This document shows positions 44,333 through 52,929 of a stretch of DNA of 64,000 bases, piece after piece. Under the pieces are notes generated by a model, which saw only the letters and a program-made list of their open reading frames with translations, did not search any database and was not told the origin of the DNA. Origin of the DNA: a virus; the IMG/VR virus record IMGVR_UViG_3300035034_001226, positions 41,193 through 105,192 of that record. One strand, given 5' to 3'. The first letter of the stretch is position 1. Each line of letters opens with the position of its first letter. A program made the translations under genes and the position numbers.

Positions 44333-45345
44333 CTACTTTTTAATTTATTATTTACATATGGTTTGGTTGATGTATGGGTATCATATTCCGCCACTTCAGC
44401 TTTATCACCATAACCATAATAATCAGGGTGAAATTCTGAAACTTTATGATTGGTTACATCTTCAGGAATTTCTGTACCCTGCTTCACCAAGGAACCAACT
44501 CGATCTAATGATTCTGATCTATCAAGCCCCATCACATATATAAGTATAACTAGTTCTTTAATATGTGCATATGAATAGCCTTCAGTATATTGGGCTAATT
44601 CTTCTAGTTCCTTATCAGGTACAACTTCACCTGTTGATACCATGATATTTACCAAAAAATCATACCTTGCTTTGACATCTGGAACATCTATAAGTTTAAC
44701 TATATCAAATCTACTTGGCCTATTTGTAATTCTATCACTCAACCTATCTATATAATTGGTAGTAGCGACATATATAATATTATCAAATTGTCGTTGGCCA
44801 TCAAGTAAATCCAATAAAACTTCTTCATATCCCTGTCGTTCTAACATATCCACGTCTTCAATTGTGACCATAATTGTTCGATTGGGTTCTTGTTGCCTAA
44901 ATGCCTTAATTATCTGTGGTAGAGCACCAAAGCTTTCACAATTAAAACTTATACCGTTGTATTTCTTAGTAAATAATTCCAATATTGTACTAAGAATTGT
45001 ACTTTTACCTGAACCCGGTGGCCCGTATAATAAAATTCCACGTTTCCAAATAAAATTAAAACGATTGTATACATCCTTTGAATTAAGGAATTTTTCAACA
45101 TCGTTCATTATTTCAACACATACTGGGTCATCATTTTTCACTAATCCATCAGATACTTTTTCCTGCTTTGAAAACATCCACAAGTTATTAAACTCATCAT
45201 ATGTGGTGCTATATATTCCCGATGGTAATTCTGAATACATATCTTCATTCGGTGGTAGATTCAATGGTGAATAAAAAATACCATCATTATCTAAATCTTG
45301 CCATTTTACGTTTAAATTTTCAGTAATTTTAGTTTTATTTGTCAT
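44329..45345 (-). CDS. AAA ATPase, BCS1-like
   Basis: 338 aa. Walker A LLYGPPGSGKST (about residue 106), Walker B TIMVTIEDVDML, sensor ATTNYIDRL and arginine-finger region NRPSRFDIV; C-terminal lid helix. It resembles small stand-alone AAA proteins that thread or remodel proteins. The vWA protein at 5.3 kb is a candidate partner by analogy with MoxR/vWA pairs, though distant. Confidence 0.85.
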   Translation of the reverse strand: MTNKTKITENLNVKWQDLDNDGIFYSPLNLPPNEDMYSELPSGIYSTTYDEFNNLWMFSKQEKVSDGLVKNDDPVCVEIMNDVEKFLNSKDVYNRFNFIWKRGILLYGPPGSGKSTILSTILELFTKKYNGISFNCESFGALPQIIKAFRQQEPNRTIMVTIEDVDMLERQGYEEVLLDLLDGQRQFDNIIYVATTNYIDRLSDRITNRPSRFDIVKLIDVPDVKARYDFLVNIMVSTGEVVPDKELEELAQYTEGYSYAHIKELVILIYVMGLDRSESLDRVGSLVKQGTEIPEDVTNHKVSEFHPDYYGYGDKAEVAEYDTHTSTKPYVNNKLKSS

Positions 45346-45380
45346 ATATCCTCATATTTGATTCAAGAGTTGCATTATAT

Positions 45381-45388
45381 AATAAATA
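45381..45388 (+). promoter_or_regulatory. Late-type promoter box
   Basis: AATAAATA within TATATAATAAATAG, 27 nt before the ATG at 45416. Confidence 0.5.
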
Positions 45389-45415
45389 GAGTAACAAGTC
45401 AAAGGAATTTAAACT

Positions 45416-46132
45416 ATGCAACTAATTACTGAAATGATGGAAGATTCGGATATCTCTGAACTTAAAAATGAGATGGATATGGTATTAGAAAAATATCGCA
45501 ATCTGATTAAATATACACAATTAAATGAAGGTGTTTTGGATGATCTAAGTGATGATCTAATTCAGAAAGTATCGGAGATTCAACGTAGAATTGAAGTTAT
45601 TACCAAAGCTAGGAATATTGTTTCAAAGCTAGAAAAAAGTGGAGGATTCTCTAAGGAAGAAGTTTCTAGACACCGTAAGCGTCTTTCTAATAACCGAAAG
45701 TCATTGTCTGCTGCTTTAAGTAGAACTATGAAGAATATGGAACAATTCGAAAAAGAAGCTAAGAAAGTAATCAGTGCTAAATCAGTACCTGATGAATTAT
45801 CGAAGAATGATGGTAATTCAGAGGCTGTAGATTTGGAGCCATTTGGTAGACAGGCACCTTTTCTATTGAGTCAATCAGTAAAGGGAACTTTACCTAATCT
45901 TATGGATGACGAAAAGTTTGATAAATATGATGAAACGTTTGATGTTCTGGTTCATTCAGGTCTATTGAGCAAAGATGGTTCAATTACTAAAAAAGGTAAA
46001 GATTCACTACGTGCAAGCCGTGCCGGTAGAAATGCTGGTGTTAGTTTAAAGCCAAAGCGTAGTTCTGCTGATGACACCTTTGATGACCTTGAAAGTATGG
46101 GTGATAATGGTGAACGTGAGTTAAACTTTTAA
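45416..46132 (+). CDS. Late coiled-coil protein, possible internal head protein
   Basis: 238 aa, SD AAAGGAA and late box upstream. N-terminus MQLITEMMEDSD ends in an MxE-type site, then coiled coil (LEKYRNLIKYTQLNEGVLDDL; VISAKSVPDELSKND). Basic and Ser-rich tail. It could be a scaffold or head-internal protein. A perfect hairpin GGGCTACAAT/ATTGTAGCCC follows at 46141-46160. Confidence 0.55.
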   Translation: MQLITEMMEDSDISELKNEMDMVLEKYRNLIKYTQLNEGVLDDLSDDLIQKVSEIQRRIEVITKARNIVSKLEKSGGFSKEEVSRHRKRLSNNRKSLSAALSRTMKNMEQFEKEAKKVISAKSVPDELSKNDGNSEAVDLEPFGRQAPFLLSQSVKGTLPNLMDDEKFDKYDETFDVLVHSGLLSKDGSITKKGKDSLRASRAGRNAGVSLKPKRSSADDTFDDLESMGDNGERELNF

Positions 46133-46140
46133 GATTAGCT

Positions 46141-46160
46141 GGGCTACAATATTGTAGCCC
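46141..46160. terminator. Perfect palindromic hairpin, possible terminator
   Basis: GGGCTACAATATTGTAGCCC between convergent genes. No U tract, so rho-independent action is uncertain. Confidence 0.45.
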
Positions 46161-46187
46161 AAACCAATCAACCTATAGGATCATAGG

Positions 46188-46751
46188 TTAGGAGTTCTTT
46201 TTGTGGTGGTCAACCACTTCAGTTTTTCGACCATCCATAAATCTTTTTATTTCATCAAATGAATATGGTCTATATTCATCCGTAATACTTTTACTGTCAA
46301 CTCCCACATCCATTGATAGGCCATGTGGTGGTAAACTGCCATGTGAATGACCATATAAGTGCCATGAGCCGTGATGTGACTTGTTCCACACCCTCATTCC
46401 ATAGTGGAACAATACAATACTCTGCTTGCCAACATTAACCTCACGGTAATCCTGAATGCTTTCTAATAGACCATCTGTAACTAACTCACTATGGTTACGA
46501 ATTTGCTTATCATGATTACCCAATACTAAATGTTTTTTACCATTTAATCGCCGTAATATGGATTTCACATTCGTTATATTACTGAATGCAAAATCTCCGG
46601 TCATCCAAACTGTATCTTGGGGTGATACAGTTTGATTATGTGCCTTTATTAAAGCTTCATTCATTTCATCAACATCAGAAAATGGCCTATCTGCAAATTT
46701 ACAAATATTCTTATGATAGTAATGTTGATCACTTGTAAAGTATATACTCAC
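46188..46751 (-). CDS. Calcineurin-like metallophosphoesterase
   Basis: 187 aa from GTG 46751 (the TTG further up lies in tRNA). FTSDQHYYHKN, VWMTGDFAFSN, LVLGNHDKQ, HYGMRVW and YGHSHGS give all metal-binding motifs of the family. It could act on nucleotides, phosphoproteins or cyclic nucleotides; small stand-alone members are common in phages. Confidence 0.85.
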   Translation of the reverse strand: MSIYFTSDQHYYHKNICKFADRPFSDVDEMNEALIKAHNQTVSPQDTVWMTGDFAFSNITNVKSILRRLNGKKHLVLGNHDKQIRNHSELVTDGLLESIQDYREVNVGKQSIVLFHYGMRVWNKSHHGSWHLYGHSHGSLPPHGLSMDVGVDSKSITDEYRPYSFDEIKRFMDGRKTEVVDHHKKNS

Positions 46752-46754
46752 TAT

Positions 46755-46828
46755 TGGTCGCTCCAAGGGGAATCGAACCCCTGTCGTAAGTTTTAGAGAC
46801 TCTTGACAACCAACATGTCAATAGAGCG
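46755..46828 (-). tRNA. Amber suppressor tRNA(CTA)
   Basis: Acceptor CGCTCTA/TGGAGCG, D-arm GACA/TGTC, T-arm AGGGG/CCCCT with TTCGATT, A73, CCA. The anticodon stem is AGAGT/ACTTA with one mismatch and loop CTCTAAA, so the anticodon is CUA, which reads UAG. The amino-acid identity is unclear: a C1-G72 pair with A73 does not match one standard set. Confidence 0.75.
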
Positions 46829-46841
46829 TTTATATTATTTT

Positions 46842-47366
46842 TCATTTTCCTTCTTTCCTTCTTTCCTTCTTTTTTAAATTTTTAGATATATTCTTTTTTG
46901 CAATACTTAATGATGTTTTAGATACTTTATCAGTAAATACGACACCATTTAAATGATCAAGTTCGTGTTGAAAGCATCGTGCATTTATCCCACTTAATGA
47001 ATCATAAATCATTGTACCAGATTCGTCAAGATATTTTACTGTAATTTTATCTGGACGCTTTATATTTAACCGTAATCCGGGAAATGATAAACATCCTTCT
47101 TTTTCTACAATTGATTCAGACGCATCAATACCTGATGTTATTTCAGGGTTAATACACGTATAGCGAGTTCCATCGAGTTCCATTACAAATAGTCGAATAC
47201 TATATCCAACTTGTGGTGCCGCTAATCCAATACCATCGTTATCTTTCATACATGTGTACATATCTTCCAACAATTTAGTAAAATGGGGTGTTTCCAAATC
47301 TGATGTTGATATGGGTGTTGCAACCCGTTGTAGTACAGATGCAGTGTCTGGGTATATTTTTAGCAT
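46842..47366 (-). CDS. def: Peptide deformylase
   Basis: 174 aa. GIGLAAPQVG (motif 1), EGCLSFPG (motif 2, metal Cys) and QHELDHLNG (motif 3, HExxH) are all intact. It removes the formyl group from new proteins. With two initiator-like tRNAs, it suggests the phage supplies its own initiation pathway parts. Start overlaps the MazG stop (TAATG). The C-terminal tail is Lys-rich, from a short TTCCTTCT repeat. Confidence 0.95.
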   Translation of the reverse strand: MLKIYPDTASVLQRVATPISTSDLETPHFTKLLEDMYTCMKDNDGIGLAAPQVGYSIRLFVMELDGTRYTCINPEITSGIDASESIVEKEGCLSFPGLRLNIKRPDKITVKYLDESGTMIYDSLSGINARCFQHELDHLNGVVFTDKVSKTSLSIAKKNISKNLKKKERRKEGK

Positions 47367-47758
47367 TAGCTATTATTAACCTCTTTCCCATTGTTAATTT
47401 CACCAGATACTACAATACTTTCCCACTTAGTACATTTTTTACGACAAGAGTGCTCTAACATAGTTGTAATTTCAGCTAATGACTTATTAGGATATGTTCT
47501 ACATAATCCATCAATCACTGTAATATATACGTCAGCAGCTTCATCGAATGGTGCGTTTAATTCTTGGGTTTTGTGTGGAGGCATTTTACCACGCTCTATT
47601 TGAATAGCTTCGCTATATTCACCAACTTCTTCCATTGTCTTAACTAATACATCTGATATACTCCAACCCTGACTTCTAGCATAAGGTTCAATTCTTCTAG
47701 ATGTCATACATATGTCGTAAATTATACTATCTTTATTTTCCATCGTTCTTTCTGTCAT
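47366..47758 (-). CDS. MazG-like NTP pyrophosphohydrolase
   Basis: 130 aa. KTMEEVGEYSEAIQIERG and EAADVYITVIDGL form the metal-binding helices of all-alpha NTP pyrophosphatases (MazG/dUTPase-like). Phage MazG proteins may lower ppGpp or clear nucleotides. Promoter 47781-47809; SD GGAG. Confidence 0.8.
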   Translation of the reverse strand: MTERTMENKDSIIYDICMTSRRIEPYARSQGWSISDVLVKTMEEVGEYSEAIQIERGKMPPHKTQELNAPFDEAADVYITVIDGLCRTYPNKSLAEITTMLEHSCRKKCTKWESIVVSGEINNGKEVNNS

Positions 47759-47780
47759 TTTAATGCTCCATTTTATGTGT

Positions 47781-47809
47781 ATTATAGTACATGTGAGTCA
47801 GAATGTAAA
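47781..47809 (-). promoter_or_regulatory. Sigma-70 promoter of mazG-def
   Basis: TTTACA, 17-nt spacer, TATAAT. Confidence 0.65.
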
Positions 47810-47893
47810 GAGTCATTAAGTTATTCATGTAAAGTGTTGACATTATGATCATTTTTGTAATACTATTGCATCTCAAGTCACGGAGAACGACAT

Positions 47894-48241
47894 ATGAATG
47901 TAGTACAAATTAAAGAACCACTGGATACTAAGCTTACAGATTCATTAGATTTTGACGATCTTACATCAATGGAAATTGCATGTCTAAAGCTTTTAAAATC
48001 AGGCACATACGATGTTGATTCAATGTCTGATAGAATGTTTGATACTTTATTTAAATTAGAAGTTGATGAGTTAGTTTATAATCATAAGGTAACTGCATCT
48101 GGTGAAAAAGCAATTAATCTTGCATTTGAATTAGGTGGTAGTAAAGAACGAAGACGAGCCGCATCATTAAAGGATGTTGATGTTGATAAAATTTTTGAAG
48201 AAAATAAACCAGATACTTGGTCGTCAATGGATGAATATTAA
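47894..48241 (+). CDS. Hypothetical protein, 115 aa
   Basis: Acidic N-terminus (DTKLTDSLDFDDLTSMEIAC), then a winged-helix-like middle (LKSGTYDVDSMSDRMFDTL). A TTGACA box lies near 47837. SD GGAGAA. It ends at a bidirectional terminator. Possibly a transcription-linked protein; not recognised. Confidence 0.55.
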   Translation: MNVVQIKEPLDTKLTDSLDFDDLTSMEIACLKLLKSGTYDVDSMSDRMFDTLFKLEVDELVYNHKVTASGEKAINLAFELGGSKERRRAASLKDVDVDKIFEENKPDTWSSMDEY

Positions 48242-48267
48242 AAAGGGGGCTTATGCCCCCTTTTTTA
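48241..48267. terminator. Bidirectional rho-independent terminator
   Basis: AAAAAGGGGGC-TTAT-GCCCCCTTTTTT works on both strands, separating a plus-strand gene from the virion operon. Confidence 0.9.
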
Positions 48268-48897
48268 CAATATCTTTGAAATAAATTTCAAGATTTCTTT
48301 TCTGAAATATTCCTGTGCTTTGGGATCATGTCTTACTGATTCAGCTAAAGACATAATTTCTGCACCTTTGATATCACGCTGTAAAGATTCGTATATTGGG
48401 TCAAGTATTGCACCCTGTGCAGATGGAGTTACTACTAGGTCACAAGTTACTAACCTGAATCCTTTAACACCACCGCTTGAATCAACGTCACCTGTACCGC
48501 GACTAGATATCCCATAACGTACTCCAGATTTAGCGAGTTCCTTTGCGATCATACCCATTGGCGTTTCTAGCAATTCAGCCTTACCAACAGCATTAGAACC
48601 ATCCATATATATTTCACGAATTACATGTGAGATTCTATCCATATTGACATTCAATGTCTGTGGATGATCCAGTTCACCGAATATTCCACCGTGTGTAGCT
48701 ATGGTTTGCTTTGCACCATCTACCGCACTGCTTATTTCAGAAAGTGGATATACTCGACCGTTACGGTTTTGTACTTCACCCTGCATGAAAATACCCGATA
48801 GGAATACCTTCTTGCCACCTTTGGAATCCTTTACGGTTTCCATTATGACGTTCCCATCACTCGGAAGTATTTCTTCGATTAATAAATCTACACTCAT
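48265..48897 (-). CDS. 21: Prohead core protease, gp21-like
   Basis: 210 aa. RNGRVYPLSEI, the His box GELDHPQ and the Ser box GVRYGISSRGTG match T4 gp21. It would cleave prohead scaffold and internal proteins at LxE/IxE-type sites and trim the capsid. Last gene of the minus-strand virion block; the scaffold gp22 and capsid gp23 that follow gp21 in T4 are not here. Confidence 0.9.
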   Translation of the reverse strand: MSVDLLIEEILPSDGNVIMETVKDSKGGKKVFLSGIFMQGEVQNRNGRVYPLSEISSAVDGAKQTIATHGGIFGELDHPQTLNVNMDRISHVIREIYMDGSNAVGKAELLETPMGMIAKELAKSGVRYGISSRGTGDVDSSGGVKGFRLVTCDLVVTPSAQGAILDPIYESLQRDIKGAEIMSLAESVRHDPKAQEYFRKEILKFISKIL

Positions 48898-48908
48898 TTG
48901 AGTACCCC

Positions 48909-49523
48909 TTAGTCCTTATTATGTAATGTTCTTACATCTTTACTGTCATAGGTCAAATCTGTGTCTAGATCACTTGCATCGGCTTTAGGATCAACACCTT
49001 TATCATTAGGTGTGTCGTAAACTCCACCAGTCTGTGATGTATGATCACCTTGAGTGCCATCCTTTTGAGGCTTATTGATTTCGGCCCAACGCTTTGATCT
49101 TTCAGATTTTCCAGCTTCAGTTGCATCTACTGCAACTTTTTTAGATTCTTCAGGGCTTGATTCATCCAGCTCTTCAGATTCTTTGACATTATATTTAGTT
49201 GCAATGTGACCGTATATTTGTTCAATTGTGTCGAACTCTTTACTATCACCGTCAGCAGATGTGAATACCATTCCAGATGTCATATCATCAGCATCTGACT
49301 TAATTGTACCAACTTTTTTATCATCAATGAATACATCATCACCATTCATTTTAATTCTACTGTCTCCAGAGAATTCCTTAATTTCTGTCTTACCTTCCAA
49401 TATTTCTTGGGTTTTTGCTTTTGCAATTTCAGACATTAATTGTGATTCAGCTTCCTCATTTTCTGAAGTTACTGCGTCAATTAGTGCCGAAAGGCTTTCG
49501 TATAGTTTGGTTTTATCAACCAT
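48909..49523 (-). CDS. Acidic prohead-core-type protein, 204 aa
   Basis: Position between portal and protease, helical acidic N-terminus (KLYESLSALIDAVTSENEEA), several ExxE clusters and a Pro/Asp-rich tail (GVDPKADASDLDTDL). Fits a prohead core/scaffold protein such as T4 gp67/gp68/gp22, but sequence identity is not evident. Confidence 0.6.
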   Translation of the reverse strand: MVDKTKLYESLSALIDAVTSENEEAESQLMSEIAKAKTQEILEGKTEIKEFSGDSRIKMNGDDVFIDDKKVGTIKSDADDMTSGMVFTSADGDSKEFDTIEQIYGHIATKYNVKESEELDESSPEESKKVAVDATEAGKSERSKRWAEINKPQKDGTQGDHTSQTGGVYDTPNDKGVDPKADASDLDTDLTYDSKDVRTLHNKD

Positions 49524-49538
49524 AATGTTCTCCTGTTA

Positions 49539-49790
49539 TTAGCTATTTGTTGAAACAGAAATCTCTATCCACTTACGTATATTTTCAGCCCTTGCATTTT
49601 CTGCTCGTTCTGCTTTTGTAAGCTTCCCTCTACCACTGCTTCTATCTTTATTTGTAACATCACTGGTATCAGTGGTGTCTTTCTTACTATCCTTGTTATT
49701 ATCTTCTAATTCCTTACCCATTATATTAGGCAATGAATCAAAATACGTATAGTATTCTTTAAGGTATTCACTTAGTGATACTTTTGACAT
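49539..49790 (-). CDS. Small head-cluster protein, 83 aa
   Basis: MSKVSLSEYLKEYYTYFDSL, then Asp/Ser/Lys-rich linker and a basic helix (KLTKAERAENARAENIRK). Overlaps the previous gene by one base. Probable prohead core component; not recognised. Confidence 0.5.
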   Translation of the reverse strand: MSKVSLSEYLKEYYTYFDSLPNIMGKELEDNNKDSKKDTTDTSDVTNKDRSSGRGKLTKAERAENARAENIRKWIEISVSTNS

Positions 49791-50191
49791 TATTCAACAC
49801 CTCGTTTATCTTGAAAATAATCACCCATATATGATGGTTTAACAACTACTTCATATGCATCACCATCTTCGGTGCGTATTAATGCAACTGTACCATCTGA
49901 TATTCCATGCATATCAACAATTTTTGATACCATGTCGGTTTTTACCATATCACTTATTAATTTATAAGTTATCGTCTGTCTTAATCTTCTAGGGTTTCCA
50001 CGATCTGGACGTTGTTCATTATTTGGACCTTCTGATACACCACCATCGGCAGCGCCATAAACATCCTTTTTCTTTTTTCTAGGTGTTTTATCTGCCTTAG
50101 ATGCATCATCTGTATACTGATTTGGTATATCACCACCAGTAAGATTAGTTTTTGCCCTCTTTTGATCCTTCATGTACTCTAGCAATCTCAT
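49790..50191 (-). CDS. Head-cluster protein, 133 aa
   Basis: N-terminus MRLLEYMKDQKRAKT, a basic disordered middle (KTPRKKKKDVYG) and a beta-rich end (DGTVALIRTEDGDAYEVVV). Part of the portal-protease operon; not recognised. Confidence 0.5.
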   Translation of the reverse strand: MRLLEYMKDQKRAKTNLTGGDIPNQYTDDASKADKTPRKKKKDVYGAADGGVSEGPNNEQRPDRGNPRRLRQTITYKLISDMVKTDMVSKIVDMHGISDGTVALIRTEDGDAYEVVVKPSYMGDYFQDKRGVE

Positions 50192-50197
50192 AATATT

Positions 50198-50500
50198 CTA
50201 CTTATAGTGACCTGCAATTGAATCATATATCTGATTGAATGTCCTTTCATCAAATAAACTTCCTAATGCTGACTTTGCATCTTTATGTGCCTCAGCCCGA
50301 GGATTTGGTGAACTACTATTGGATAAATGTTTATCCACGATAGCTGTTATTGCACTGTCTATTCCACCAGAATTATTTTCATTAGCGGGGGTTCTATTAG
50401 CGTTTACTTTATTACGCATCGATGTTCTGGCAGTTCGAATATGTCTTCGAGCGGCCTTTGCCATCATTGAACCCTCATTTAATATATCTTTAACTAACAT
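50198..50500 (-). CDS. Head-cluster protein with MxVKDILxE start, 100 aa
   Basis: MLVKDILNEGSMMAKAARRH resembles the N-termini of the two metallopeptidases at 8.7 and 11.4 kb. Basic helix, then a Ser/Asn-rich linker and a helical end. A gp21-type cleavage site (ILNE) may remove the first nine residues. Confidence 0.5.
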   Translation of the reverse strand: MLVKDILNEGSMMAKAARRHIRTARTSMRNKVNANRTPANENNSGGIDSAITAIVDKHLSNSSSPNPRAEAHKDAKSALGSLFDERTFNQIYDSIAGHYK

Positions 50501-50502
50501 AA

Positions 50503-50685
50503 CTACTTATCTTCAGTTTCACCATCAGTTTCTGAAACTTCGTCTGAAGCTTCATCTAAATTTGTTACAGCGGTTGCACTTTTGCTACGTATTACTGCAC
50601 TGTCTGCAACTGCACTGTCTGTATCGCTACGCATAATATTAAGTATCATGCTTCGTATTGAATCTTTTTCTGCTTGACTACCCAT
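50503..50685 (-). CDS. Acidic small protein, 60 aa, gp67-like position
   Basis: MGSQAEKDSIRSMILNIMRS then an acidic Ser/Ala tail. T4 gp67, an acidic prohead core protein, sits in the same place after gp20. Start overlaps the upstream stop; ends in TAG. Confidence 0.5.
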   Translation of the reverse strand: MGSQAEKDSIRSMILNIMRSDTDSAVADSAVIRSKSATAVTNLDEASDEVSETDGETEDK

Positions 50686-51118
50686 TGAATAATTCCTCTA
50701 ATTTAATTTTTCCTTTTTTTAGATCAGTATAGAAAGAGTCTTCATATTCTTTCACAATCTCTAATCTTAATTCCTCTGGAAACATAGTTTCCCAAAGTCT
50801 TGGTTCTTTACAATTCTCTTTAATAAATGATACACATGCGGATGAAACTAACTTTTCCCATGAACGCTCTGCCAAGTTTGAATTATATTCACCCTTCTTC
50901 CAGTGTTTAAATAATGTCTTCTTGATATCCTGTTGGTCTTCAGATATTGATTTATCTTGATCAATATGGTTAGTTAATTCCGTCTTCAAAGAATCTCGAT
51001 CTAAGCTTTCAGATAATGCCTTTACCTTCTTCGTACCATATAGGTAGTTAGAGAAACTAGAATCGATTTTTTGTCTTTCCGTTTCAAAAATCATTTTGTT
51101 TAACACTGATTTGCTCAT
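50678..51118 (-). CDS. Head-cluster protein, 146 aa
   Basis: Charged helical protein (MSKSVLNKMIFETERQKIDS; LFKHWKKGEYNSNLAERSWE). Between portal and core proteins. A late box AATAAATA (51149-51156) precedes it, so it may be the first gene of a second late transcript. Not recognised. Confidence 0.55.
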   Translation of the reverse strand: MSKSVLNKMIFETERQKIDSSFSNYLYGTKKVKALSESLDRDSLKTELTNHIDQDKSISEDQQDIKKTLFKHWKKGEYNSNLAERSWEKLVSSACVSFIKENCKEPRLWETMFPEELRLEIVKEYEDSFYTDLKKGKIKLEELFNG

Positions 51119-51148
51119 TTTAGCCTCATAACCATATTTGTATCTAAT

Positions 51149-51156
51149 TATTTATT
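51149..51156 (-). promoter_or_regulatory. Late-type promoter box
   Basis: AATAAATA on the minus strand, 31 nt before the 146-aa gene. Confidence 0.45.
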
Positions 51157-51187
51157 AATCCTGACCTATTCGACTGTAAATTTGATG

Positions 51188-52879
51188 TTATGTTGATTGA
51201 TTAGGAGTGTCAGCATCTGCGTCAGTGTTTGCTGCATCACCTTCAGTATCATCTGGATTATCTCCATCACCTTCAGTATCATCACCGAATCCACCATCAT
51301 CATCAAGACCACCATCTAGTGCACCTGCTCCACCACCCGGTCCTCCACCAATACCACCATCTAGCCCACCAGCTTCAGCAGCTTCAGGCCAATAGATTAA
51401 TGGTAGATCACGATCATCGCCAGTTCCTTGAATATTCTTTTCCTTACGGATAAGCTCTTCATTATACTTAATTTCGTCTTTGGTAAGCCCTAAGTAGCGT
51501 TCAAGCAAAAACTGTTTAGATAATATGTCAGATGCTTCAATTGAACCATAATTATTCAATGATTCAGTATCCATACCTTGCTGTCTTGACTTACCATAAT
51601 CGGATGGTTCTGGTAATACAATTCTGTAAATTGTTGGGTCAATCTTTATGTTTGAATTATATATCCAACGCTTAAATTCTTCATCCAATACTTCTTCCAT
51701 ATAACGCTGTAGTCTCTGGATATACTGGTAAAATTTAATTTCTTGAATATAAGCTAGTCCAACCTTACCTTCATTAGCAATAGCCTGACCATCCTCTGTA
51801 CTAGAACCGATATATGAAGATGGGATTCTTAACCCTCTCCACATTTTACGATAGAAATAATCAAGTTCAGTTAACTCACCAAGACCTGTACCACCGGGAA
51901 GTGTTTCAACTTTACTTCCAGTTCCATTTGGTCCAACAGGTAAGAATATATCTTCATTCATTGACTGTGGATTATATATTGATTCAGTCTGCCACTTACC
52001 ACCATATCGAGTTGGTATTTTTTTCTGTCTAAGTTGATTCTTAAATTTTTCTAATATGCCCGGAACCAAATGGTCTGGACGATTACCAACGTCAATATAA
52101 TAAACTCTTTTCTCTGGTGCACGTGTAATTCTGTATATTAGTACAGAATCCTCTAATAGTTCCTTTTGCTTGAATACTTTATATGCGGGGCGTAAAACGG
52201 ATACACCAAATGGTGCTTCATCAGACATGTCATCAGATAATGAAAAGCGTATTACCTGTTCACGATCATATGATTTTATACTTTCATCGGTCGAGTTTCC
52301 GGCCTGTGGAGTGTTTTGATTTTGTTCAGGTTCTAGGTATGCATTGCTAATCTGCCAACCTCTAATATCGGTAATGTCATCTTTTGATACTATTGCACCC
52401 AGAACATGTTTTGGATGTATAAATCTATTCCTTTTATTTTTATTAGCATTACGTTCAAAGAAGCAATCGCCATATTTAATCATGGTTCGTGCTATATTAA
52501 ACAATCTTCCACCCTGCCAGTTATGAACTTTACACCATGTTCGCAATCCAGCACGTAGTGTTGTATATACATGAGCTGGAACATTTTCTTCACTACCAGC
52601 TTCAATGATTAAATTTAATGGCATACGATTTTTAGTATCATTACCTGTCATCTCTTCAGCCATGATATCTAATGCTCTTGAAACATCAATATCATTATCC
52701 ATCATATCATATTCACGATATCGAATTATTCTTGTTGATGATCCTTGTATTAGTCGCTGATACCATCCAAAGTTACCATATAACCCTGCACCACCACCAC
52801 CAACATTCTGATTGTTACCAACCGATGTGTTTGGGGCTTGAGGGGTGGCGATTTTAAAATATGTCTGGATCGTTGTCAT
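51188..52879 (-). CDS. 20: Portal protein, gp20-like
   Basis: 563 aa. RIIRYREYDMMDNDIDVSRA, LDIMAEEMTG, YGDCFFERNANK, RLPSSYIG-type GLRIPSSYIGSST and EIKFYQYIQRLQRYMEEVLDE follow T4 gp20. It forms the dodecameric DNA entry ring and prohead initiation complex. The C-terminus is Gly/Asp-rich and probably disordered. Driven by a perfect late promoter (52901-52908). Confidence 0.9.
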   Translation of the reverse strand: MTTIQTYFKIATPQAPNTSVGNNQNVGGGGAGLYGNFGWYQRLIQGSSTRIIRYREYDMMDNDIDVSRALDIMAEEMTGNDTKNRMPLNLIIEAGSEENVPAHVYTTLRAGLRTWCKVHNWQGGRLFNIARTMIKYGDCFFERNANKNKRNRFIHPKHVLGAIVSKDDITDIRGWQISNAYLEPEQNQNTPQAGNSTDESIKSYDREQVIRFSLSDDMSDEAPFGVSVLRPAYKVFKQKELLEDSVLIYRITRAPEKRVYYIDVGNRPDHLVPGILEKFKNQLRQKKIPTRYGGKWQTESIYNPQSMNEDIFLPVGPNGTGSKVETLPGGTGLGELTELDYFYRKMWRGLRIPSSYIGSSTEDGQAIANEGKVGLAYIQEIKFYQYIQRLQRYMEEVLDEEFKRWIYNSNIKIDPTIYRIVLPEPSDYGKSRQQGMDTESLNNYGSIEASDILSKQFLLERYLGLTKDEIKYNEELIRKEKNIQGTGDDRDLPLIYWPEAAEAGGLDGGIGGGPGGGAGALDGGLDDDGGFGDDTEGDGDNPDDTEGDAANTDADADTPNQST

Positions 52880-52900
52880 TTTATTTCCTATAGTAACATA

Positions 52901-52908
52901 TATTTATA
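52901..52908 (-). promoter_or_regulatory. Late promoter TATAAATA of the portal gene
   Basis: Exact T4-type late box in ACTATAAATATATG, 22 nt before the start codon. Confidence 0.75.
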
Positions 52909-52929
52909 GTTACGGGTCTATTATGAGCC

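Noticed and set aside
51207-51453. Pro/Ser- and His/Leu-rich plus-strand ORFs opposite the portal tail
   Set aside because: Mirror frames of the Gly/Asp-rich portal C-terminus; no SD and simple composition.
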